Assembly: GCA_017607445.1 (NCBI GenBank)
Contig: JAEVHH010000007.1
Coordinates: 806,001 to 870,000 of the forward strand
Source of the DNA: Histoplasma ohiense
Lineage: Eukaryota; Ascomycota; Eurotiomycetes; Onygenales; Ajellomycetaceae
Direction of reading: 5' to 3'
Length of the DNA stretch: 64,000 nt
Under the pieces are notes generated by a model. That model made no database searches. It was not told the origin of the DNA and saw only the letters and a program-made list of their open reading frames with translations. The first letter of the stretch is position 1; the number at the start of each line of letters is the position of its first letter. The position numbers were made by a program, and so were the translations under genes. This document shows positions 47,600 through 59,986 of the stretch, in pieces.

Positions 47600-50312
47600 T
47601 AAACAATTATTGACAATGAATATATGAATACTGACAGAAGTGAGATGGTCAATGATGTGGACACTAGTGAATTCTGATGCAGATGCAAACTTTGTGTCCC
47701 ACATCTGAGCATCAAAATATTTCTCAAAGACAGAAGATAAATCAAAAGTAGTGGAAGCAGTTGATAATCATAAGATTAAATCATATGAACAACAAAGAGC
47801 TGCAATGAAGATTATTGATGATGAACATGTCCTCTGAGAAGGATTCCACCATTTTGAAGAGGCTGATATTAGTGGATATGACATAATTTTGAGCATGCTG
47901 TGGTTGGAAGCTGTGAATTCTGATATTGACTGGGTGTGAAGATGCTGAATCTATAGAAAAGCATCAAATATTAACCACATGCATCTGAATACTGCTAAAG
48001 AATTCACAACACTAATTGATGATGGCAATATTATATTCACTGTCTTATCATTACAAGCTGTGAGTGCAGCAACTGAGTCAAATATCTCAGATGATTATAA
48101 AGATTATCTTGATGTATTCTGAGAAGACATATCTGATGTGGAACATGCACCTCATGATCATGCCATAGAGCTCAAACCTGGCAAGAAACCCCCATATCAA
48201 CTGATATATAACTTATCACCTCAAGAACTCTCTGTCCTCCAAGAATATATTGAAAAGATGTTAGAGAAGAATTGAATATGTTCATTTGAGAGTTCAGCCA
48301 GCACATCAGTGTTATTCACACTGAAGAAAGATGGAACTCTGTGTCTTTGTGTAGATTATTGAGGATTGAATGAAATAACAGTCAAGAATTGATATCCACT
48401 GCTCTTGATAAGTGAAATACTTGATAGATTAGCAGGTGCCAAAATATATACACAACTGAATCTTAGAGACACATATCATAGAATTCACATACAAGCAGAG
48501 GATGAATGAAAAACAGTATTTCAAACACAATATGAACACTTTGAATATCTAGTCTTATCTTTTGAGCTAATCAATGTCTCTGCAATCTTTCAATCTTATA
48601 TCAACAAAGCCCTCAGTGATCTTTTAGATGTATATTGTGTGGCTTATCTTGACAATATTGTAATCTATTCAAACATGCTTGATGAACATGTCATCCATGT
48701 TAAGAATGTGCTGGAACGGTTAAGGTGATGGAGACTATATGCCAAACTTAGTAAGTGTACATTTCATGCAACAGAAATTGGATTTTTGAGTTTTGTGGTT
48801 ACCACACAGAGCATTACTGTTGAGAAACACTGTGTCAACACAATTCTAGATTGATCAGAACTGCAAACTATAAACAAATTGCAAATATTTCTAGAATTCA
48901 TCAATTTCTATTGTCAATTTATATACAAGTTCTCAATAATAACAGCATCTCTGATTGAATTGTTAAAAGATTACAAAACAAAAAGAGGGAAGAATAACAC
49001 ATCTGTTCAATTAGACAAAAACTGTAAGCATGCAATTTTGCAGTTAAAAGAATGCTTTACAAAAGCACCATTGTTGATTCACTTTGATCTGCAGTGAAAA
49101 CTCCATATAGAAACAGATGGATCTGATGTTGCAATCACCACAGTAATATCACAATTAATGAATGATGATCACTAGCACCTGATTGCATTTTGGTCTAGAA
49201 AGCTCACAGAAACAGAAAGATGTTATCAAATATATAATCTAGAAATGTTGCCAATTGTAGAAGCTTTCAGACAATAGCATCATTACTTATATGATAGCAG
49301 ACACTCAATAACTGTTTTATCTGACTATGTCAACCTTCAGCACTTCATAACAATGAAGCAGCTAAATGAATATCAGATTTGCTGGATGGAAATGCTCTCA
49401 GTGTTCAATTTTGAAATAGAGCACTGTTCTGGGAAAAATAATCCCACAGATGTATCAAGTTGTCACTCAGATTTTGTAAAACACACAGCTCTTTTGATGA
49501 GACTCTCTACTCTGCAAGAGAAGCTGTGTAAGAGAATCTTTAAGTCACTAAAGACAAAAGAAAATACAAAGTTAGATCAATGTGTCAAGATGATGTGAAA
49601 AGATCTGCAAGCTAATGAAAATTGTTGAATGAAGAGATCTGTAGTCATCAATGACAACAACATCTGCAGAATAAAGAACACATCTGTGGATGAGAATGAG
49701 ATTGCAGACATTACAGAGTTAAATCTAGAGACTCTGATGTTATGAATTCTAGCTGTCAAGGTATTTGAGTCTGAGACAGTCTATCATGAAAAAGTAGTCA
49801 AATCTATCATCAAACTCTTACTGCAGATTCAGAATAGAAACATCAGCACATCTGAACTTTGCAGAAGACTAGAGATGAATGACACTAGTATAGATAATCA
49901 TTCAATCTGAGTAGTAGATAAAGATGATCTGCTCAGAAAAGATGATAAAGTCTACATACTGCAAGACAAGGCTGTAAGACATGAAATAATGAAAATGAAT
50001 CACAATGATTCTCAAGATGGCCATTTTGAATGTGACAAAATCATCAAAGCAATTAAACACAAGTATTTGTGGCATGGTATGAGCAATGAGATTGCAGAAT
50101 ATGTGAGAACTTGTGATGTTTGTCAACACATCAAAATACCACAGCACAAGCTGTATGGATTGCTACAACCACATTCAGTGTCAGATAAGAAATGGCATAC
50201 AATTAGCATAGACTTTATTGAAGATCTGTCAGATAATAAAAAGAGAAGTCAAATCTATAATGCTATTGTCATATTTGTTGATTTATTCATCAAATGAGCT
50301 ATAATTGTGTTC
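47600..50312 (+). pseudogene. Pol pseudogene of element C, left part
   Basis: RT lies at about 48180-48900 with blocks KKDGTLCLCVDY, YPLLLISEILDRLAGAK, and the active site YLDN (for YLDD). RNase H follows near 49100-49330 (ETDGSDVAITTVISQ, FWSRKLTETE). The integrase zinc domain (HNDSQDGHF and CDVCQH, about 49995-50140) and the start of the core (HTISIDFIEDLSD) lead up to the LINE insertion at 50313. The frame continues at 57043. Confidence 0.85.
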
Positions 50313-50326
50313 ACATCCTCAGAGCT
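50313..50326 (+). repeat. Target-site duplication of LINE L2, left copy
   Basis: The 14-bp sequence ACATCCTCAGAGCT here recurs at 57029-57042 on the other side of L2. Both belong to the integrase reading frame of element C. The first two bases of the right copy overlap the AAAC tail, so the true duplication could be 12 bp. Confidence 0.9.
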
Positions 50327-50473
50327 CATCCTTACAACTACCCACAAACATAGGGGTACATTTGAATTTTTCCATTTTCTAACTGTTTTTCATATAATTT
50401 TAACCCTTCAACTCATTCAACATCATCACACACCCTCTGTGATTACTCTACATGTGTGTACTGCACAGGTTGA

Positions 50474-52000
50474 GTGGTCATGGAGCTCTCAACGCCCTCC
50501 CATCCACTCAAGGACATCGACACAGCCTACACCAGACCACTGGAGCCAGAGTCACCAGCCAATTTTGTTACTGAAAAGACTGGCAAGAGGCAGAGAAAGA
50601 CTGTTACAATGTCTTCTTCAGTTCTCAAAGAAGTCAGTGACAGCATCTCCACAGCCACCTCTCAGCTATAGAAGCAGTTTGAGAAGGCTCAACAGCAACA
50701 GAATCTGCAGCAGAAGGCTCTCATCAGGTTGACAAAGACTCTGAACAGCTGGGTTGAGAAGGAGAAGCAGTCAGTCAGTCAGAACTTTGTCTGAGTCTTC
50801 TGTGAAAGATTCATTGCATATGTGACAGCAGATCTGAGTGCAGCATCAACTCTGAAAGAGAGTACTGCTCTGGACACTTGCTCACAGTCAAATTCAGTGA
50901 AGGCAACTGTGAGAGAGCTGACTATCTGAGCAGGCATTGCACAGAAGGGGAAAAATTCTGCCCTCTCTGAAGCTATCTCTGTCAAGACTGCAGCTTTCTC
51001 AGCTGACAGAGCTAGTGGAGCTGGCCTGCAGCTCAAGAACACCAGTCAGCTAAGAAGCCCCACAGAGGGCACAAAGCAGCAGAAGGATTCATGAGTCCTC
51101 ATCATCCTTCAGCCAGAGAAACAGGTTGCCTGGCTGCAGTCATATGCTGTGCAGCAGGCGATCATTGCAAACATTCAGGGGGTGGGGGATGTGGCTAATG
51201 TGTTGAAGATGGAGCTCACCAGAACAGATTGAGTGATCACATCAAGCAACAGAGGCATATGTGATGCTCTGACCACTGAGAAGACAGTGGCTACTCTCTG
51301 TGAAGTCCTTGACACCATGGAGATCCGGCTACCAGAGCAGTGGTACAATTATGCTGTCTCAGAAGTCCCAGAATTTGTTCAGAACTGAGAAGAGACAAAA
51401 ATCCTCACAGACAAGATGATTGAGAGAGAGGTTCTGACTCAGACAAAGATAAAATCAGTGAGCTGTCAATTCTTGTGACATGGAGTGAATCTCAAGATGG
51501 GGAAGATTACATGGATTGTTTTCTTTCTCACTCCAGTGAAAGGCTTCTCACTCTTCAATGTCAGTGAGAGAGCCAGACTCATTGAGAAAAGGCCACTGAC
51601 AGTGAGACATGACCCAGAATACCAGGGGTACTGCCATTCATCAAAGTATGTGTGACTGGCGAGATGCTCCAACTGCAGCGAGTCCACAAGTCAGCACAAG
51701 AGATCAACAGATGTGGAGTGCAAGAGAGCACCACAATGTGTCAACTGCTGTCAACTCTACTCAGCTGAGCATCAGCACTGCTCTGCTGCACCCAGATGTG
51801 TGAATGGCATCCTCAGACATCTAACTTAAAAGAAGCTAGCAGCTGTCCACTGTCTTGATGACAGATGCCACAGAGATGCTCAGAAGTGGCAACCATCATC
51901 AGCACAGCCAGCATCAATGATCACAGTGATGATATCTACACCATCCACTCAATCAACCCAGTCAACACAGCCCACCAGACTAGCACTCTGCAAGTGGATG
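50474..52000 (+). pseudogene. ORF1 pseudogene of LINE L2
   Basis: It starts MVMELSTPSHPLKDIDTAYT at 50474 and runs with TGA interruptions through a helical region (EKQVAWLQSYAVQQAIIANI). A cysteine/histidine knuckle region follows at about 51660-51800 (CSNCSESTSQHKRS, then CVNCCQLYSAEHQHC). This is the ORF1p layout of Tad/I-type LINEs. Confidence 0.8.
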
Positions 52001-52239
52001 GCTACTCAGAGCTTCATCAGTGAAGAGGATGTCATCTGGCAGATGGTCTGCACCAGATGACACTCAGCCTGCACAGCAGAGTGACAGCATAGTCAAGCAG
52101 TCAAAGAGCAGTCTAGCCTCAGCATGCAGACAACAGATCTGAGATTCTTCAATCTCATTCCATAGATGAACTTTGGCAGCAGCTCATCAAGTGACTTCTC
52201 ATGCTAGAATATCAACATCAGCAATATGACTGATGCTGC

Positions 52240-55200
52240 AGAAACAACCAGCAGGAAAATCATCTTCTGCAGATCTTTTGAGCAAATACAGCCAGAGTGG
52301 CCCTCTGTTACACAGCAGCTCTACAGCTTGCTTTTGAGCAGGGCTGTGAAGTGATCTGTATACAGAAGTCTTACACACACCCTGACATCAAGACTTCTAA
52401 TCACTCAGTATATGAGTGCTTTGCACTCATAGACCACTGGGATGACACTAACCTGGAGCAGTGAGAGGAGGAGAGGCTCTGAGTCATGACATATGTACAC
52501 AAGAGTTCAAAGATAAGGACACAGCAACATCAATCTGTGCAAAACAGAGATCTGCTGTGGATCAGTGTCAATGACTGCCACATTCTCAATGTGTACAGAC
52601 AGTCTGAGACAGACACAGTCATGGACTATCTGATCAATTTGAGTCCACCAGCCTGCTGTCTAGTAGGTGGGGATTTCAATGTATGACATGATGCCTTTGA
52701 ACCAGGGGCAGCGAATCTGCACTGAGGAGGGGAGCTTGTCCAGTGGGTCAGTGAACACAGAATGGACTTTGTGGAAGAGATAGATATTTCAACTCATGCA
52801 GCAGATCATGTGATTGATCTCACCTTCTTCAATATGATCTTTGCTTTCACTTCAGTGTGCCAAGATTTACACTGCAGCTCAGACCATCAGTCTATGATTA
52901 CTATGCTGCTGACAACACCCCAGACACAGCAGAGCAGAGCTCAGATCAAAGTCACAGACTCTCAGCTGAAGCTCTTTGCAGATCTTGTCAGAGATCTCAT
53001 GATGAACATGTCTTGCTCAGATAGAGTTGAGAATGTGGCACAGTTTGATGATCTGACTCAACACTTCACTCAGAATCTCCTGACTGCAGCTCAGACAGTC
53101 AGCAAGTCAGTGCAACAAAGACAGACTACAGCTCTCTGATGAACAGCAGACTGCTGAAGAGTGCATTGAGAGCTCACCACTCATCAGACAGAGGCTGCAA
53201 AGCATTGATTCAAGGACACAGTGCACAAGATCAAGTGTGCATACTGAAGACAGATGATTAATAAGATCAGAGATAGCAGAGATCTGTACTGAGTGGTAGC
53301 ATGGCATGAGCTGAAACTCAACCTCAGAGCACCCTCTCTGGTGGTTGAGAATCAGATCATAGAAGAGACAGCTGTCAAAGCTGAGACACTTCAGCAAGTC
53401 ATTCTGAAGCAATACAACTCAGTCAATGATCTGGAATACAACTCATTGAATGATGAGCACTGAAGTGGCATGAGAAACCTGCTCTGAGATCTCCAGGTTG
53501 AGATGAAGGAGATAGAGTGCAACATCATTGAAGTACAGAGTACCTCTTCAGACACAGATGGAATCACAGTGTGGCTGCTCAAGACATACTGACAGTATGT
53601 GTCCCTCTTTGTACAGCAGCTATACAACTGCTGCCTCCGGCTCTGCCACTTCCCACAAACCTGAAAGCTGGCAGAGGTGGCAATGATACTCAAGATAGAT
53701 AAGAGAGACAGAAGCTCAGTCTGCTTCTGAAGACTCATTGTTCTTCTCTCAATAATCTTCAAGAGGCTGAAACACATTGTTGCAAGATGACTGATGTACA
53801 CAGCACTCATTCATGATGTAGTCAGCTTGCAGCATGAAGGGGCACTGCTCAGATGATTGACAATGAATCTGATAGCTGCTTTCACTCATGAAATGGAGGC
53901 AGTCTTTGCACAAAACAAGGAGGTATTCATGGTCACAATGGATGTGCAGAGTGTCTTTGATGCTGTGCTGTGCAGACAGCTGCTTCAGCAGATGACACAA
54001 CAGAGATGGCTGTGCAAGCTGCTACAACTCATTGACAGCTTTCTCACTGAACACAGAGCTCAGATCTGGCTGGAGAGGACCACCACAGCAGCATATCAGA
54101 TGCAATGTGGCACATCACAGAGATCTCCTCTGTCATCAATACTGTTTCTTCTGTACCTGGCAGAGCTGCTGTGGCAGAACTCAGAATTGCACTTTGACTA
54201 TGCAGATGATCTGAATACTTGATGAGCTACACACTCACTTGACAGCAATGCTACTCTTCTCAGCCATGATATACAGAGTATTCTGAGATGGGGGGAGACA
54301 AACAAGATGGCCTTCACACCAGAGAAACTTGAGATGATTCATCTCACAAGAAAGTGACACAATGAAGCATCATCAGTGATTGTGTCAGAGAATCTGATCA
54401 TACACTCTGTCACTGTCCCAGCTGAACAGAAGCCAGCACTTCACTGACTGAGTGTACACTTTGACAGAAGGCTCATCTGAAGATCACATGTCTCTGTCTG
54501 AGCAAAGAAGACAAGAGCTGTGACTCAGCATATCTGAAGCCTAGAGAAGATCAGAGATGAGCTCTCAGCAGATGCTCTGTGGAAGACAGTCACTATCTGC
54601 ATGGTTTCCTTGCTGCTCTATAGCACAGAGGCCTGGTACAGCAGCTGCATGCAGTCAGCAAGACATACAGACAGAAGTGGGGAGGTCAGCTTCTGTCTAA
54701 GATAACATGTGAGAACAGTCAAGAAGATGCTTACCATGGCAGCCAGAGAAGTCCTTTCAGTTTTTCATACAACACTCATCACAACTCTATACTGAGATGC
54801 TGAGCTCTCATCAGCAATGATAGCTCTGAAGAAGATCAAAATGCATTTTGTGACAAGGCTTCAGATGATGGATGAGAGGCACCCACTGGCTTCATGAATA
54901 GCTCCCTCAATGATCACACATGGAAGGGGGGCTGGAACCCAGCAGCATTCAAAGATCAAGATTCAGAGGTTGGAGATGCTGCTGCCTGCAGTCAATAGAC
55001 CCACACTTGCCATCCCACACTACTCAGAGAGATGCAGGACAGACCCCACAGAGGGTGTAGACAAAAAGAATGCTGCTCAGATATTCAAGAAATGATGGGG
55101 AAGTCAATCTTCAACAGATCTATGTATTTTCTCAGATGAATCAGAACAGGTCTTTGACAACAGCAGACAGATTGGCTATAGCTTTATAGTCTATCAGAGA

Positions 55201-55740
55201 AACAAACAGCTGGTCAGCTTCTCAGCTGCACTGAGTTCTATGTCACATATCTTCAACACTGAGACAGTCAGTGTCTGCTGTGCATTAGAGTGCATGGTGA
55301 AGCTTCTACTCTGTGCTATAGATGACAGCATCAATTCTCAGATCTGGCTCTGCCTTGACAACACCTCAGTCATCTGAGGCATACAGAGCAGTGCAGCAGT
55401 CTTCTCAAACTGAGTCTACAGCTGCTGTCATGAGCTCCTCAGACAACATAATGTGGGCCTGAAATGAGCCTCTGGGCATATGGAAATAGAGGACAATGAG
55501 GAAGCAGACTGTCTGGCTAAGTGGATGGTCTCATCTACTGCAACCTCAGTCTATAAACTCAAGACCATGCCCACAGTCAGTGGGATCTGCACAGTGGCCA
55601 AGCAGCTCAGTCAAGAGACAGAGTGAGAGTGATGAAGCAGAGTCTGTGGAAAGCTCTCTGACTGATATCAGAGCTGAAGGTTCAGCAGACTGACTGTGGA
55701 ATACCAAGTGAAGGCTTCTTCAGAGCTCATCATGCCATGG
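52240..55740 (+). pseudogene. ORF2 pseudogene of LINE L2: endonuclease, RT, RNase H
   Basis: Endonuclease blocks are EVICIQKSYTHPDIKTSNH (catalytic Glu changed to Lys), CCLVGGDFNV near 52680, and CSSDHQSMITMLL near 52890. RT runs from about 53690 to 54230: LIHDVVSLQHEGALL, VTMDVQSVFDAVLCRQLLQQ, MQCGTSQRSPLSSILFLLYL and the intact active site FDYADDLNT. RNase H follows at about 55120-55520, ending GHMEIEDNEEADCLAKW. Stops are TGA at Trp or Arg positions. The longest open pieces are 52762-53139 and 53857-54222. Confidence 0.88.
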
Positions 55741-56107
55741 CATGTTCTCCACCACTGACTCACACTCTGCTCCTCTCATGGGGACTTTTCCTGGTACCAC
55801 AGATGCTTCCAGCATGCAGATGTGAGGCTTGTCTGTGTCTGTGGACACAACAAGAGCTCAGAACATTTGATGCTCTGTCAACACTCACAGAGGCATTTCC
55901 CTCACTGACTCAAGAGATCAGCAGCACAGCCACACAACTGGGTGACAGCTGTTGTCTATCTAGAGTCTCTGACTTCTACAGACTTTGTAGAACTGCTTGA
56001 CTGCATGCAGTTCTATACACAGTACTGCACAAGATAACACAGCTGTTTGGGCACACACCATCTGACAGCCCCCCACAGCAGTTCCAAGCCTATACAGATG
56101 ATACAGA

Positions 56108-56357
56108 TAGCACAACATCTGGTACAACTGGTTCAATCAGTACAATAGATTCAACCAATGCAATCAGTACAAATGATACAATTGATTCAATCAGTACAAT
56201 CAGCTTGATCAGTTCAATCAGTACAAACAGTACAATCGGTTCAACCAGTTCAATCAGTACAATCAGTTCAACCGGTTCAATCAGTACAAACAGTACAATT
56301 GATACAATTGGTACAATTGGTTCAATCAGTTCAATCAGTTCAACTGATGTAAATGGT
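56108..56357 (+). repeat. Short tandem repeats in the 3' part of L2
   Basis: About 250 bp of 9-10 bp units related to TTCAATCAGTACAATCAG. It lies between the ORF2 end and the 3' terminal region of L2. Confidence 0.85.
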
Positions 56358-56968
56358 TAAACCAGCATGATGAGCTCATCTGTTTCAACTAGCTGTGGTG
56401 TAATCAGTATGATCTGTATGCTGACTCAGTTGACATGCTCTCAGCTGCAGACATGCATTTTTCTTCTCCCTTCTCACTGCTCTCTCTGTCTCTCTCCACT
56501 TCTTTCCCCTCACAATCTTCTTCAGTGCTCTCTCCTCTCTCTCCCTCCAGGTTTGTGCTGGATCACATGACTGCAAGGTGCTACAGAGGGCACAGTCTTT
56601 CCTTCACTCTTCTCTTTATTTTTCTTTTCAGAACACTCACTTTTTCTTTTTTCTTTTGTCTATCTCATCTGTCTTTTCTCTGCTGTTAGAAGCATAGACA
56701 GTTCTCAGATCAACTGAGAGAGTTATCCCTCTCCATTCACTGTAAAGCCTTCCAGGCACAGCAGCAGCAGTTTCCCTTGGGAACCACACTATAGCCCCAC
56801 CATGAATGGCCATATGTCAGATCAGAAGTGGATGTGCAGCTCAGTAAAACCCTTTTCAATGAGCTGAGTCTTCTCAAGAGTTGCCACCTGGATTCTGTTT
56901 TCTTTCTCTCTGTGTACATAGAAATCTCTCCAGTGTAGCATGTCTCCATGCCCTTCGGGAGGCTTCTG

Positions 56969-56991
56969 AAACACGGGCGCTGCCCGTGTTT
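56969..56991 (+). promoter_or_regulatory. 3'-terminal hairpin of LINE L2
   Basis: Arms AACACGGGC and GCCCGTGTT pair perfectly, plus one A-T pair, around a GCT loop. It lies about 40 bp before the AAAC tail. LINE RTs often recognise a 3' hairpin like this; that role is inferred. Confidence 0.7.
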
Positions 56992-57011
56992 TCTCCGGGA
57001 TGTTAAACCAA

Positions 57012-57042
57012 TACAAACAAACAAACAAACATCCTCAGAGCT
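57012..57042 (+). repeat. (AAAC)n tail of L2 and right target duplication
   Basis: The tail TACAAACAAACAAACAAAC ends L2 at about 57028-57030. It is followed directly by the right copy of the target duplication (57029-57042), after which element C's integrase frame resumes. Confidence 0.9.
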
Positions 57043-58005
57043 AGATGCAGAAGAACTTGTGGATATTATTGTATGAAGAATTGTGAAGAACTTTGACCTA
57101 TCTGTGAACATTATTAGCAATCAAGATTCATTAATAAATAGCAAGTTTTGATTGACATTGTGTTATCTGCTTCATGTCTGACAAAAATTATCAATGACAT
57201 TCCACCCGCAAACCGACAGCCAGACAGAACAATTGAACCAGGTGATTGAACATTATCTTCACACATATTGCAGCTATCAGCAAGATAATTGGGTAGAATG
57301 AATTCCTCTGGTGCAATGAGCATACAACAACACCTTCCACACATCAATAAAAATGACATCATCTGAAGCAATGATCAGCCGACCAACTGAACTTCACATA
57401 GACATGGAACCCCCAAGCACAGGCATGTCAAAATCAGCAATGAAACAAGTGGAATGGATGAAGCAAGTGAAGAACAAAATTCAAGAATGTCTGAAAGCTG
57501 CCAAAGCAGCTGAGAAAAAGTATTACAATCAGCATTATATATCAAAAAGCTTTAAGATAGAGGACTGGGTAATGCTGCATGCAAAAAATATATCCACCTT
57601 GCAATTCTCACTCAAATTAAATCATCAATTTTTAAGTCTCTTTCAAATAATTGATATCCACAGTACACAGATGTACAAACTGAAACTCACACTGTAATAT
57701 AAAGAAATTCATTCCATATTTCATATTTCTCTTCTCAAATCATATCACATGCACAACAGACAAATTCTGCAAGCAGAATCAATAATTATAGACATACAAG
57801 AGGAATGAAAAGTTGAAGCTATATTAGACAAATATCAGTACCACAGTCAAACACAATATCTTGTCAAATGAAAAGATTGTACAGACACAGATAATTCTTG
57901 GAAACTCAAGAAAAACTTAATGAACAGTCAGAAGTACTTGAAACAGTTTAATAAAATCTATCAGAAGTCAGTCAGTAAACAAAAACAAAGAAGACAATGA
58001 TAACT
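57043..58005 (+). pseudogene. Pol pseudogene of element C, right part
   Basis: The integrase core continues with [20 protein letters not shown] near 57200 (the conserved HPQTDGQTER block, with the catalytic Glu visible as TEQ). An open stretch at 57353-57697 covers the C-terminal domain. A chromodomain follows near 57810-57950 (KVEAILDKYQYHSQTQYLVK). The frame ends near 58000, about 30 bp from the antisense gene's stop. Confidence 0.85.
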
Positions 58006-58025
58006 GCTGAATATACTTATTTCAC

Positions 58026-58934
58026 TCAGAGATTAAAAAACAGATCTGCCTCAGCTTGATCAGTGTCATTCAAGAAATTGTCACCAAGACAAACCTGCTT
58101 ATTATTCTGAATTTCCTCAACTGATGAAGCATGACATTTCAACAATGACTTGGGAGCTGTGACTGATGATGTAATCACTGAGATCTCATCAATCATCATT
58201 TCAGTCAGAGTCTCAGAAGAACCATCTTGTTGAATCTTCTGAATCTTCACAGCAAAGAATCTAATCACCACAGTCACAGTGCTCTGCAAAACATTAACAT
58301 TCAAAACATCCACATCAGCAACAATTAGATTCTCAGCAGCATTGATAACTGTCTGAGTCAATTCAACAGCATCCACTGACACCTAATAGAAAGTTAATAT
58401 TATATACCATAAAAACATTTGTTTTGAATAATAACTTATCAGAACACAGACATGCTTCATCACTGAGCAGTGCTTGCATTTTTTGCATCAACCCTCAGCA
58501 GACTCACAATGATGGCAGAGGGATGTTGTCAAATGTCAAATACAACAACAGCAATATACTGCTGTATTTCTTTCTAACACTTCAACAGAACCATCCACTT
58601 CCTCATCTTTGTCTACATTATTGATCAACTCAAATAATGTACCAAGATCTTGACTCAGTGAGAATGACATCAATGTAATAGCAGAATGCAAAAATGCACT
58701 TTCTGAAACACTGCTATGATCAAATGTCACACTCTGCTGTGACAACAGATTATCAGAGTTCACATAGAATTCTAGAATCTCATCTGCATTCTTATAGATC
58801 TGTACATCAAGTACAAACCTCACAACAGCAGTTTAATATATGGCAAATCTCTCATTCAGAACTTCATCAGAGAGCAGCATCTCATGAAATTCATCAATCA
58901 AAGATTGATCAGTTTCATGAAAGTGCTCAGGCAT
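58026..58934 (-). pseudogene. Antisense spliced Cys-rich gene, copy in element C
   Basis: This gene lies between pol and the 3' LTR, on the strand opposite to gag-pol. Exon B is 58934-58440 and exon C is 58382-58026, with an intron (58439-58383) whose donor has decayed to ATAAGT. An upstream intron (58981-58935) keeps GTAAGT, a perfect ACTAAC branch site and TATAG. The protein has an acidic N-terminal half and a cysteine cluster (YCCCCI, CHHC, CKKCKHC). A helical C-terminal half ends at 58026. This copy has three stops: one TAA for Gln, one TGA for Trp and one TGA for Arg. Element D carries a better copy. I recognise no family. Confidence 0.65.
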
Positions 58935-59201
58935 CTATAATCTGTTAGTACCCTTAACAATCTCAATTTAAGAAAACTTACAGCAGCACAACTTCTATTT
59001 GATATATGGCAGATGTGACAGTGTGTTCATCCATCATTCACAAAGCAAGAATATACTGAAGGGTTCTGCAACCTCTTCAGACAACCCAAGCAAATGCTCT
59101 TGATGACAGACAGCATATCACCCTCCATAGACTCTGAACCAGCAATGAAAACAGCTGATTCTGATATTCTATCATGACTTTAATCAGTACCAAGACCTTG
59201 T

Positions 59202-59570
59202 TCAAAGGAGGAGGAGAAGCAAAAGCAACAAGAAAGAAAAACAGATGTTGAAGATTGAAACCAATATTGCAATATTGATCAAAAAAATTGCAACAACACA
59301 AAACTCAATCCAAAATGGAAAACACAACCACACAACCAAAACTTTGAATTTTGCAATAAAAATCACATAGAAAGATACAGTGTACTTTGTTTGATAAATT
59401 GATGTATTCTTTTTAAATAAAAAATCATTGATGGTGATGGTGGTTATGATTTTGTTAGAGTATGACTTTTTGATGTAAAAGTCAAAGAAAAGAGGTTCAG
59501 AAGTTGTGTCTAAATTGTGATTGAACTGCATTGACACTGAAGATGGAAAAACATTCTTCTGAAACAGCAA
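59202..59570 (-). CDS. Antisense ORF with membrane segments, copy in element C
   Basis: A 122-codon frame begins MLFQKNVFPSSVSMQFNHNL. It becomes strongly hydrophobic after about residue 65 (YVIFIAKFKVLVVWLCFPF, then FCVVAIFLINIAILVSIF and a poly-Leu end). The same start and hydrophobic part occur in element D at 62416. It lies between the antisense Cys-rich gene and the 3' LTR, on the same strand as that gene. It may be a separate small membrane protein or the first exon of the antisense transcript. Low complexity at the end calls for caution. Confidence 0.35.
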   Translation of the reverse strand: MLFQKNVFPSSVSMQFNHNLDTTSEPLFFDFYIKKSYSNKIITTITINDFLFKKNTSIYQTKYTVSFYVIFIAKFKVLVVWLCFPFWIEFCVVAIFLINIAILVSIFNICFSFLLLLLLLLL

Positions 59571-59710
59571 TACTTTGGAATTAATCTCAACAATTAATCC
59601 AGCCCAATTCTGTGAACTCTATACAATATTAACCACACAGCACATGTTATGAACTTCACATGTTGCAGTAAGAAGCTCTGAGAATCAGGCCTTTGAAGAA
59701 GAAAGATAAT

Positions 59711-59981
59711 TGTAATAGATGCAATGGAGATATCTATATTAGAAAATAGCTATATAGCAATAGAAGAACACAGAACACATCAGAATTAATGAGAAGAAGC
59801 ATAGTGCATGGCATCATAGACAGCTGTAGCATATAAAGATCATCTATATAATGCTCACTGATATCTGTAGATATTAGAAGATCAGTGATTAGTTTTGAAT
59901 AATAAAGATTGCTACCTTCTTAACATCCTATGTGCGTACTTCACACTACTCCCATAATTATACCTACAACCATCTCTTACA
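59711..59981 (+). repeat. 3' LTR of element C
   Basis: It is 271 bp. Its only CpG (about 59935) lies in the last 47 bp, the outer side. The 5' LTR has TG at the same site. Confidence 0.95.
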
Positions 59982-59986
59982 TATAG

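Larger units (their letters stand above)
50327..57028 (+). mobile_element. Full-length LINE L2 (Tad/I-like, with RNase H)
   Basis: This 6.7-kb non-LTR retrotransposon has ORF1 with zinc knuckles, then ORF2 with endonuclease, RT and RNase H, a tandem-repeat stretch, a 3' hairpin and an (AAAC)n tail. It is flanked by a 14-bp target duplication. It is the least decayed large element here: many TGG, CC and GG remain, and the RT active site YADD is intact. It still has numerous TGA stops. It inserted after element C was in place, so it is the youngest layer of the nest apart from possible later events. Confidence 0.93.
46141..59981 (+). mobile_element. Chromovirus element C, with nested LINE L2
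   Basis: Two 271-bp LTRs (46141-46411 and 59711-59981) bound 13,841 bp, of which 6.7 kb is LINE L2; the native element is about 7.1 kb. The target duplication TATAG lies at 46136-46140 and 59982-59986, inside LINE L3. Inside are gag (from 46498), pol with RT, RNase H and integrase (split by L2 at 50326), a chromodomain (about 57800-57950), then an extra 1.7-kb 3' region with antisense genes, and a polypurine-like tract (GAAGAAGAAAGATAAT) before the 3' LTR. All reading frames are decayed. Confidence 0.93.
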
